Source of the DNA: an uncultured Bacteroidota bacterium
GTDB lineage: Bacteria > Bacteroidota > Bacteroidia > NS11-12g > UBA955
Assembly: GCA_903879775.1 (NCBI GenBank)
Contig: CAIRMY010000052.1
Coordinates: forward strand, 1 to 6,281
Length of the DNA: 6,281 bases
Reading direction: 5' to 3'
Positions 1 to 6,281 of the stretch are shown in pieces (position 1 is the stretch's first letter; each line of letters starts with the position of its first letter). A program made the translations under genes and the position numbers. The notes under the pieces were generated by a model, which did no database searches, had not been told where the DNA came from, and worked only from the letters and a program-made list of their open reading frames with translations.

Positions 1-3000
1 AATTGCCAAATTCGATAAATCTCCAACCATCAATAATTATTCGAGTTCAAAACAACGCGAATTATTTAAAGATCATAAAATTGAGGTTTATCAGTTTACA
101 GATGGTAAGCCAGTTTTATGGACAAACAATCAATTTTACATTGTTCCAGAAAATAAAAATGCATTTGAAATTATCCACCAAGGGTCAATTCATTTGGCTA
201 AATGGAATCGGGTTCACGGTCGAGAAACGTGGGTTTATGTATACAATATTTTCGAAAATCAAGGACCGAAATTAAACCCAGATTCTTTAAATGAAAAACA
301 GAATTCTATTCTGCTTATCGATAGAAATGTCATCGAAAATGGCGAAGTGATTCAATTTAAAGGTTCTTTAATTCATAAAAGCGAATCTCAATATTCTATT
401 GGATTTAAACAATATTCTGCTAGTTTGTTTTATGATTTAGTGTTTTTAATCGGACTTTGCTTAATTAGCTTAGGTATCTACATAAGTTATAAAATTACAA
501 AACTCAATTTTCTGAAAGTTATAAATTGGTTGATTTGGTTTCTTGTAACTATTTTATTTACATATGGATTCATTGCAAAAACATTCAAACAACTTAAGCT
601 CTTTTCTTCAGAATTGTTTTATTTCAATTCGTTTTTTCAGAGCATAGGATTAACACTCATTTGGTCATTATTGTTCTATTGGTTCGTGCTAATGGCGGTC
701 AACTATTGCCGTAAATTGCTGCCTAATTTGTCCCTCAAAAAGAAAATTGCTTTGCTCACAATATTGTACGGAGTTGCTTTAACTACCTTGTTGTTCATTT
801 TTATTTTAGCAAAAGATTTGGTAGGAAGCACCGACATCCATTTCGACTTTTTTGAAATTCTACTCGTTACAAGATATACTCTCATTTCTGTTGGTATTCT
901 CGTGCTGTTAATGGTGAGTGTGTTTACCATTTTAAACGAATTTTCACCTACTTTTTACCTACTAGATGTAAATCATCGATTGATGATTTTCATACTCTCG
1001 TTTTTGCCAAATTTAATCTATTCATTTTCCAATATTCAAAGCCTTTTATATTGTATTATTTGGATATTTTTTGTTGTCATTTGGTTTTTGTTTAGGAAAA
1101 ACTCGAATTCAAGTTTTGATTATACTCGAATTTTTCTTCAAGTGTTATTGCCATGCATTTCTCTGAGTATTATTCTAAACACTGAGTTGAGAAAAAAGGA
1201 GAATTTACAGCGAAAATATTTGTCGTCTCAATTGTTGTTGAAAGCAGATAAAATCATCAAAGAACATTTATATGATGCCGAAATACAATTAAATTCAGAT
1301 AAAGGCGTTGTCGATTATTATAGTTGCAAAGACGAAACTAAGGAAGCCTTTGAAAGTCGCTTAAAACAAGTTTACTTTAATGCAGAATATGAGAATTATG
1401 ATATTTCTATTTTTGATTTTGATGGACAAGGACAGCCCTATAGAGTCGACAATACCATTGATTATGGAACACTAAACAAAATATACTTTAGTGATTTGTG
1501 TATTCAGGTAACAAATCGATTTTTCTTAATCAATGAACGACGATTGCGTGGATGTTATTTAGGCAAATTTAACGTGGTGCAAGGAAGCCAACTTTTAGGA
1601 AGTTACTTTGTGCTGTTAACCCCTAAATTTGGAAATACACAAGGCCGTTTGTCTGATGTGATTCAAAAGAATACAACCGAAAATATCTTTAGGCGTTATC
1701 AATATTCTTATGCCATTTATAACCGAAACAAACTAAATAGGCATTCGGGGCAATTCGATTATCCCGCGATAAACTTATTTGGTGTTTCAACCCGTTTTTT
1801 AAACAAAGATGGATTTAGCCATTATGTGCAAAAAGATGAATATAACAACATTGTAATCATCACCAAGAAAGATGAATCGATGCTTATTTCGTCTATTCAA
1901 TTTACTTTATTATCACTGGCTGGTTTTATCCTCTTTTTACTCTATTTGTTGGTTATTTGGATTCAACAAAGAGTTGGGTTATTAATTCATAGATTCAAAT
2001 TTACAAGTCAGTTTGGTTTCACACGGCGTGTCATTATGCCACAATTTTCAACTGAAAGTTGGTTTTTATCCCGCCGTTTACAGTTATATATCACTTGGTT
2101 GGTGTTTGGTATATTTTTGATTGTCATCTTTGTAACCATCAATTACTTTATACAAAACAATATTGAACGGCAGCAACAATATTTGATGAATAAAGCCAAT
2201 AATGTGGCCAATAAAATTAGCGGAGAAATTAATCTTGATGCACTTCAAAATAAATACGAAGTGGGATTGGTTTATGACTTGGCAGATTATTACGAAACCG
2301 ATATTAATGTTTATGATCAATTTGGTAAACTTATTGTTTCAACAAATCCAAAGTTGTATTCTGAGAAATATACGGGTGAACTCATGAATCCAACCGTTTT
2401 CGGGAAGTTCCAAACCAATGAAATTTCATCTGCAATTGTTTCTGAGAATATCGCTGACTTAAGTTATATTTCTGCATATACCACATTGATAGACAATGAT
2501 CTGAATGTTCGTGGGTATGTCAATTTGCCCTATTTTTCAAACAGAGAAGATTTGTTTCGCGAAATCTCTCAATATACCGTAACCATTATCAATCTTTTCG
2601 TGCTCATTTTTGCAATGGCAATCATATTAACATATTACGTAGCGCAACGATTGTCGAAACCATTAATCTTAATCAAAAATCAATTGTCGCAAATGAAAAT
2701 TGGTGAGAAAAACTTACCAATTCAATGGCAACGAAATGATGAAATTGGAATGTTGGTTACTGAGTACAATAAAATGTTAAGTGCCCTCGATTCTAGTTTG
2801 GGTCGCTTGGCAGAAAGTGAGCGTCAAGGGGCTTGGAAGGAAATGGCAAAGCAAGTGGCGCATGAGATTAAGAATCCACTCACTCCAATGCGATTATCGT
2901 TGCAGCATTTGCAATATTCAATAAGCCGGGGCGATGATCATATTGAGGAAAAGGTTAAAAAAACAATTGCCTTGATGATTCGTCAGATTGATTCTTTGAG

Positions 3001-3493
3001 TGCTATGGCTGAGGAGTTCAGTTCTTTTGCCAAAATGCCTGAACCTATTTTAGAAAATATTGATTTAAAGTTGGTGTTAGCGGATGCGGTAGACTTAATG
3101 GAAAAGGAAATGGGACAACCAATTACCTTGAAAATTGATGCTGATAGGATTCCAGTTTTGGCCGATCCACATCAACTAGGACGTATTTTTAATAACATCT
3201 TTAAAAATGCCATTCAGGCAATTCCTGAAGACAGGGTGGGGCAAATCAATGTGGATGTAACAATGCTTAAATCCTCGGTTCTATTGACCATTTCTGACAA
3301 TGGAAAAGGAATTCCTCCGGAGTTATTCGACAAAATTTTTAGCCCTAATTTTAGCACGAAAAACAGTGGAATGGGTCTTGGACTTGCCATTACAAAGAAA
3401 ATTATTGAGCAATTTAATGGCAGAATTCAGTTTAAATCTGAAATCAATGTGGGCACCGTTTTTGAAATTGAAATCCCACTAAACTTAGGGTAA
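1..3493 (+). CDS. Large multi-pass membrane sensor histidine kinase, NtrY-like core (5' partial)
   Basis: This is a two-component sensor kinase of the inner membrane that should autophosphorylate on His and pass phosphate to a response regulator not present here. The frame is open from the first whole codon (bases 2-4) to TAA at 3491, giving 1163 residues; residue 1 here is the codon at base 2. The TTG at 194 is internal, so the true start lies upstream. Order: extracytoplasmic region 1-141; eight predicted helices (about 142-392); extracytoplasmic domain about 395-630; helix 631-654; basic cytoplasmic loop 655-694; helix 695-718; extracytoplasmic domain 719-859; helix 860-880; HAMP about 877-934; HisKA with H-box AHEIKNPLTPMRLS and phospho-acceptor His954; HATPase_c about 1049-1161 with N-box Asn1065/Asn1069, G1 DNGKG (Asp1099), F-box Phe1113 and G2 GMGLGL (1123-1128). 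The catalytic boxes are intact, so the kinase is probably active. The H-box resembles NtrY, but there is no cytoplasmic PAS domain between HAMP and HisKA. The ligand is unknown. The membrane half is much more AT-rich than the kinase core, as Phe/Ile/Leu-rich helices would give. Confidence 0.93.
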   Translation, partial: IAKFDKSPTINNYSSSKQRELFKDHKIEVYQFTDGKPVLWTNNQFYIVPENKNAFEIIHQGSIHLAKWNRVHGRETWVYVYNIFENQGPKLNPDSLNEKQNSILLIDRNVIENGEVIQFKGSLIHKSESQYSIGFKQYSASLFYDLVFLIGLCLISLGIYISYKITKLNFLKVINWLIWFLVTILFTYGFIAKTFKQLKLFSSELFYFNSFFQSIGLTLIWSLLFYWFVLMAVNYCRKLLPNLSLKKKIALLTILYGVALTTLLFIFILAKDLVGSTDIHFDFFEILLVTRYTLISVGILVLLMVSVFTILNEFSPTFYLLDVNHRLMIFILSFLPNLIYSFSNIQSLLYCIIWIFFVVIWFLFRKNSNSSFDYTRIFLQVLLPCISLSIILNTELRKKENLQRKYLSSQLLLKADKIIKEHLYDAEIQLNSDKGVVDYYSCKDETKEAFESRLKQVYFNAEYENYDISIFDFDGQGQPYRVDNTIDYGTLNKIYFSDLCIQVTNRFFLINERRLRGCYLGKFNVVQGSQLLGSYFVLLTPKFGNTQGRLSDVIQKNTTENIFRRYQYSYAIYNRNKLNRHSGQFDYPAINLFGVSTRFLNKDGFSHYVQKDEYNNIVIITKKDESMLISSIQFTLLSLAGFILFLLYLLVIWIQQRVGLLIHRFKFTSQFGFTRRVIMPQFSTESWFLSRRLQLYITWLVFGIFLIVIFVTINYFIQNNIERQQQYLMNKANNVANKISGEINLDALQNKYEVGLVYDLADYYETDINVYDQFGKLIVSTNPKLYSEKYTGELMNPTVFGKFQTNEISSAIVSENIADLSYISAYTTLIDNDLNVRGYVNLPYFSNREDLFREISQYTVTIINLFVLIFAMAIILTYYVAQRLSKPLILIKNQLSQMKIGEKNLPIQWQRNDEIGMLVTEYNKMLSALDSSLGRLAESERQGAWKEMAKQVAHEIKNPLTPMRLSLQHLQYSISRGDDHIEEKVKKTIALMIRQIDSLSAMAEEFSSFAKMPEPILENIDLKLVLADAVDLMEKEMGQPITLKIDADRIPVLADPHQLGRIFNNIFKNAIQAIPEDRVGQINVDVTMLKSSVLLTISDNGKGIPPELFDKIFSPNFSTKNSGMGLGLAITKKIIEQFNGRIQFKSEINVGTVFEIEIPLNLG
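3485..3493. other. Convergent 3' overlap of kinase gene and queG, with tandem stops
   Basis: The plus-strand kinase gene ends TAA TAA (3491-3496), while the minus-strand queG stop is the complement of 3485-3487. The coding regions therefore share 9 bp, and the kinase's two stop codons read as the paired Leu codons before the final Pro of QueG. There is no intergenic space for an ordinary terminator, so any transcription termination signal must lie inside the opposing gene. Confidence 0.95.
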
Positions 3494-4393
3494 TAACCTT
3501 TTTATTTTCTCAAATCCAGCCCTGGTGATTGGCGTTTTTCCAAGGTTCTCCGCAAATTGTTCCGAATTCATAGATTTCCAATTTTCTGTTTCCCAATCTA
3601 TCCATTCTCCTGCTGGTGTGAATCTTTTTTCTTCAGTGGGGACACTAAAACGATTCCATGGGCAAACGTCCTGGCATACATCACAGCCAAATATCCATTG
3701 ATCAAGGCTTTGTTTCTCCTGAAGTTTTAGCTCTGACCGCTTTTCAATGGTTAAATATGAAATGCATTTTGTGGCATCGATCACCTGGTCTGAAACGATG
3801 GCCTGTGTGGGACAAGCATCAATACACGCAGTGCAGTTTCCACAATGATCGGTGGTGGGTTTGTCTGGTTCAATTTCAATGTTTACAATGATTTCCGCCA
3901 AAAAGAAAAAACTTCCAATTCCTTTTCTGATAATCAAACTGTTTTTGCCTATCCATCCAATTCCAGATTGCTCAGCCCATTGACGCTCCATTACTGGTGC
4001 AGAATCTACAAAAACCCGTCCTTGAGCTTCCGGATTTAATGTTTTGATATATTCTAATAAGAGAAATCCTTGATCTTTAACCACCTTGTGGTAATCTTCA
4101 CCATACGCGTATTTTGCAACTTTTGGTGCATTTATTTTTTGCATTTTCTGCGGAAAATAATTGTATGCTAGGCTAATGACAGTTTTGGAACCTTCGACCA
4201 ATAATGTTGGATCTAAACGCTTTTCGAAATGGTTTTCCATGTAGCCCATTTCTCCTTGAAAACCGCGATTCAACCAATCTTGTAAACGATCTCTTTCATT
4301 TTCTAAACAAGTAGCCACAGAAAAACCACAAGCTAAAAATCCAAGTTCTTCAGATTTTTGAATGATTTGCGATTTGATGGTTGGGTTGTTCAT
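3485..4393 (-). CDS. queG: Epoxyqueuosine reductase QueG (short form)
   Basis: QueG is a cytoplasmic cobalamin- and [4Fe-4S]-dependent enzyme that reduces epoxyqueuosine to queuosine at the wobble position of GUN-anticodon tRNAs, the last step of Q synthesis. The 302-residue protein (ATG at 4393) has the N-terminal cobalamin-binding/catalytic half with the motif VDSAPVMERQWAEQSGIGWI (Asp130 aligns with the proposed catalytic acid). A ferredoxin-like part follows: CGNCTACIDACP (Cys184, 187, 190, 194), Cys210, and CDVCQDVCP (Cys237, 240, 244), enough for two clusters. It ends soon after at LLP, without the C-terminal HEAT-like extension of the roughly 380-residue E. coli and Bacillus enzymes. 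An in-frame TTG at 4402 would add three residues (MFF); ATG is preferred, as neither start has a Shine-Dalgarno sequence. It is the last gene of the dapA-ruvB-queG block, and its 3' end overlaps the convergent kinase gene. Confidence 0.95.
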   Translation of the reverse strand: MNNPTIKSQIIQKSEELGFLACGFSVATCLENERDRLQDWLNRGFQGEMGYMENHFEKRLDPTLLVEGSKTVISLAYNYFPQKMQKINAPKVAKYAYGEDYHKVVKDQGFLLLEYIKTLNPEAQGRVFVDSAPVMERQWAEQSGIGWIGKNSLIIRKGIGSFFFLAEIIVNIEIEPDKPTTDHCGNCTACIDACPTQAIVSDQVIDATKCISYLTIEKRSELKLQEKQSLDQWIFGCDVCQDVCPWNRFSVPTEEKRFTPAGEWIDWETENWKSMNSEQFAENLGKTPITRAGFEKIKRLLP

Positions 4394-4411
4394 AAAGAAC
4401 AAAGATTTGAT
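4394..4411 (-). other. 18-bp ruvB-queG spacer with no recognisable signal
   Basis: The short AT-rich spacer between the ruvB stop and the queG ATG carries no Shine-Dalgarno sequence, no hairpin and no full Bacteroidota-type promoter. It contains ATCTTTG, which partly resembles the TAnnTTTG minus-7 element, but it sits too close to the start codon and lacks the TA, so I do not call a promoter. Co-transcription with ruvB is the simplest reading. An alternative queG start at TTG 4402 would fall inside it. Confidence 0.6.
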
Positions 4412-5440
4412 TTACAACAATTTTCCTGAGCCACCGCCCATGTGTGGAATTTTACCCAAATGCCTGTATGCCAAATGTGTTGCTTCCCTACCTCTGGCAG
4501 TACGCTGTAAATATCCCTCCTGAATTAAAAACGGTTCATAAACCTCTTCAATGGTTCCTGAATCCTCACCTACAGCAGTGGCAATGGTTCCAAGTCCTAC
4601 AGGACCTCCTTTGAACTTGTCGATGATGGTTAACAAAATTCGGTTATCCATTTCGTCCAATCCGTTGGCATCTACATTCAAGGCTTGCAATGCAAACTGA
4701 GCAATGTCTAAATTGATGGTGCCATCGCCTTTAATTTGAGCAAAATCTCTGGTTCGGCGCAAAAGAGCATTGGCAATACGAGGGGTTCCACGACTTCTAC
4801 GGGCTATTTCAAACGCCGCAGTTTCCTCAATTGGGGTGTTGAGAATGCTTGAACTTCTTTTCACAATTCCCGTTAAAATTTCGGCATTGTAATATTCTAA
4901 ACGGCAATTGATTCCAAAGCGAGCCCTTAATGGCGCTGTAAGCAAACCACTTCGCGTGGTTGCACCAACCAATGTGAAGGGAGCCAACGAAATTTGCACA
5001 CTTCTAGCATTGGGACCCGTATCAATCATAATGTCAATACGATAGTCTTCCATTGCGCTGTACAAATATTCTTCAATGACAGGGCTTAAACGGTGAATTT
5101 CATCAATGAACAATACATCTCCTTTTTGAAGGTTTGTTAACAAACCTGCCAAATCACCGGGCTTTTCTAAAACAGGACCGCTGGTGATTTTCATGGAGCT
5201 GCCCATTGCATTGGCAACAATATGACTCAATGTTGTTTTTCCAAGACCCGGAGGGCCATGGAGTAAAATATGGTCTAACGCTTCTTCTCTCAAACGTGCG
5301 GCTTCTACGAAAACTTTAAGGTTGTCTAAGATTTTTTCTTGCCCCGTAAAATCATCGAAGGTTGCTGGCCTCAATACCTTTTCAATGTCTTTGTCGGCAC
5401 GGCTTAACTGATCGTTGGAAGGATTGAGGTTAGGGTTCAT
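4412..5440 (-). CDS. ruvB: Holliday junction branch migration helicase RuvB
   Basis: RuvB is the AAA+ motor of the RuvAB complex; hexameric rings pump DNA through RuvA-bound Holliday junctions during recombination and fork repair. The 342-residue protein has the family's usual length and all expected parts: an N-terminal LRPATFDDFTGQE motif (23-35), Walker A GPPGLGKT (62-69), Walker B FIDEIH (111-116), sensor 1 GATTR (159-163), arginine finger in PLRARFG (Arg172), sensor 2 in RGTPRIAN (Arg221), and the C-terminal winged-helix DNA-binding domain with GGPVGLGTIA and the wing around GYLQRTARGR (about 278-318). The ATG at 5440 is 3 bp after the dapA stop, which suggests translational coupling; no Shine-Dalgarno sequence precedes it. 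RuvA and RuvC are not in the window. Nothing is missing or unusual. Confidence 0.98.
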   Translation of the reverse strand: MNPNLNPSNDQLSRADKDIEKVLRPATFDDFTGQEKILDNLKVFVEAARLREEALDHILLHGPPGLGKTTLSHIVANAMGSSMKITSGPVLEKPGDLAGLLTNLQKGDVLFIDEIHRLSPVIEEYLYSAMEDYRIDIMIDTGPNARSVQISLAPFTLVGATTRSGLLTAPLRARFGINCRLEYYNAEILTGIVKRSSSILNTPIEETAAFEIARRSRGTPRIANALLRRTRDFAQIKGDGTINLDIAQFALQALNVDANGLDEMDNRILLTIIDKFKGGPVGLGTIATAVGEDSGTIEEVYEPFLIQEGYLQRTARGREATHLAYRHLGKIPHMGGGSGKLL

Positions 5441-5443
5441 GAG
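5441..5443 (-). other. 3-bp dapA-ruvB junction, likely translational coupling
   Basis: On the minus strand the junction reads TAA CTC ATG: the dapA stop, one in-frame codon's worth of spacer, then the ruvB start. No Shine-Dalgarno-like purine run precedes the ATG. Ribosomes finishing dapA could restart directly on ruvB. Coupling is inferred from spacing only. Confidence 0.7.
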
Positions 5444-6281
5444 TTATAGTGTGTTTGCTAAACGACGTAAATTTGCTTCCACTGTTGCATTTACAGGCCA
5501 AAGTGGTTGACGCACCGCGGTGCCACAGAGTCCTTTCTCATTTAACATGGTTTTAATTCCTGAGGGACTTCCGTCTGCAAAAATTGCAATGGCAGATTCC
5601 ATGGTTTGGTAGTGAAGTGATTTTGCGTCGGCAAAACGTCCCTCCAAACAAGCGCGCACCATACCTGAAAATTCCTTGGGAAATGCATGGTTTATCACAG
5701 AAATCACACCTGAAGCACCGCAAGCCATCATTGGAAGCGTGAGTGCATCATCGCCACTAATCACCAAGAAATCTGTTGGTTTTTTGGCAATGATTTGCAT
5801 CACTTGCTCTATATTGCCTGAAGCTTCTTTTGTGGCAACAATTTGCGGCAATTCGGCCAAACGCAATTGCGTTTCAGCAGTCATGTTCATACCTGTTCTG
5901 CCAGGAACATTGTAAATAATGATTGGCAACGGGGTTACCGCGCACAACGATTTGTAATGCTGGTAGATGCCTTCTTGATTGGGTTTGTTATAATAAGGAC
6001 TTACAGATAAAATGGCACAAAATCCAGATACATCTGTGGTTTTAAATTGATTGCAAACTTCAGCGGTGTTGTTGCCGCCAATGCCCAAAATCAATGGCAA
6101 ACGACCATGGTTGGCAGCTTTGATACAATTGATGACCGCTGTTTTTTCATCAGACGATAACGTAGCACTTTCACCTGTTGTACCTAAAACAACCAAATAA
6201 TTTGTTCCTCCGTCAATTTGTTGATTTACAATGCGTGTAAGAGCATCGAAATCAATGCTATAATCTTCTTTGAATGGGGTA
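5444..6281 (-). CDS. dapA: 4-hydroxy-tetrahydrodipicolinate synthase DapA (5' partial)
   Basis: DapA is a cytoplasmic TIM-barrel class I aldolase that condenses pyruvate with aspartate semialdehyde, the committed step toward diaminopimelate and lysine. The frame stays open to the right edge (first whole codon 6280-6278), giving 278 residues from a TPF motif; by gapless alignment with remembered E. coli DapA only about 10-15 N-terminal residues are missing. The TTG at 6196 is internal, because barrel sequence runs on upstream of it. Visible residues are GTTGES (33-38; E. coli Thr44/Thr45 site), SPYYNKP (Tyr107 equivalent), YNVPGRTG (visible Tyr123 = Tyr133; Arg128 = Arg138), and Schiff-base lysine in ATKEASGN (visible Lys151 = Lys161, codon 5830-5828), then SGDDAL. 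The active site is complete. At the lysine allosteric site Asn80, Glu84 and Tyr106 are kept, but His56 is Lys. Related aldolases (NanA, KDG aldolase) share the fold; overall sequence and GTTGES favour DapA. Confidence 0.96.
   Translation of the reverse strand, partial: TPFKEDYSIDFDALTRIVNQQIDGGTNYLVVLGTTGESATLSSDEKTAVINCIKAANHGRLPLILGIGGNNTAEVCNQFKTTDVSGFCAILSVSPYYNKPNQEGIYQHYKSLCAVTPLPIIIYNVPGRTGMNMTAETQLRLAELPQIVATKEASGNIEQVMQIIAKKPTDFLVISGDDALTLPMMACGASGVISVINHAFPKEFSGMVRACLEGRFADAKSLHYQTMESAIAIFADGSPSGIKTMLNEKGLCGTAVRQPLWPVNATVEANLRRLANTL

Noticed and set aside
194..196. TTG at 194 as the start of the histidine kinase
   Set aside because: The same frame is open for 64 more codons to base 2 and encodes plausible sensor-domain sequence, and an N-terminal membrane segment would be needed ahead of it. 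The gene is cut by the window edge.
3..275. Plus-strand ORF of 90 codons in another frame
   Set aside because: It overlaps the open frame of the kinase gene, starts with TTG at the window edge, and shows no recognisable domain.
703..930. Minus-strand ORFs inside the kinase gene (also 2084-2320)
   Set aside because: Both are antisense to transmembrane or sensor-domain codons, with no start context or recognisable product.
425..1177. 7TMR-DISM receptor domain
   Set aside because: Helix count is about eight and the topology works only with an even number; no DISM-type N-terminal domain can be recognised in the visible part.
3487..3510. Possible terminator: AGG/CCT pairing with a seven-base loop, followed by a T-rich run
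   Set aside because: The stem is only 3 bp and flanking bases do not pair, so it is too weak to call an intrinsic terminator.
3658..4039. Two overlapping plus-strand ORFs inside queG
   Set aside because: They are antisense to strongly conserved QueG cysteine and active-site codons, and their own products resemble nothing.
5676..5915. Plus-strand ORF of 79 codons inside dapA
   Set aside because: It is antisense to conserved DapA sequence including the catalytic Lys and Tyr, so it is a shadow of codon constraint.
6194..6196. TTG at 6196 (minus strand) as the start of dapA
   Set aside because: The frame continues upstream to the window edge and encodes the conserved TPF motif and first barrel helix of DapA.

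Overview
The window (6281 bp, AT-rich, almost entirely coding) reads as ordinary chromosomal sequence of a member of the Bacteroidota, most likely a flavobacteria-like lineage. That placement is an inference. It rests on the low GC, on start regions with no Shine-Dalgarno sequence, on a very large multi-pass sensor kinase of a type I associate with this phylum, and on a short QueG and a DapA that resemble Bacteroidota versions from memory. No mobile element, RNA gene, CRISPR array or phage gene was seen.

Layout: the left 3.5 kb is one plus-strand gene, a membrane sensor histidine kinase with an NtrY-like catalytic core. Its 5' end lies outside the window: the frame is open from base 2, so at least 1163 residues are present. 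It converges on, and overlaps by 9 bp, a minus-strand block read right to left: dapA (5' end cut by the right edge), ruvB, queG. The dapA stop and ruvB start are 3 bp apart and the ruvB-queG gap is 18 bp, so the three are probably one transcription unit whose promoter lies at or beyond the right edge.

The three minus-strand genes serve unrelated housekeeping tasks: DapA makes the first intermediate of the diaminopimelate/lysine branch, RuvB drives Holliday-junction branch migration, and QueG performs the last step of queuosine tRNA modification. All visible catalytic motifs are intact. No partner response regulator for the kinase, and no ruvA/ruvC, is in view.

No new multi-gene system is visible. 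The points most worth a second look are the kinase's sensor architecture (three extracytoplasmic modules separated by an eight-helix membrane block and a basic cytoplasmic loop), the convergent 3' overlap with tandem stop codons, the His-to-Lys change at the lysine-binding site of DapA, and the minimal-length QueG.
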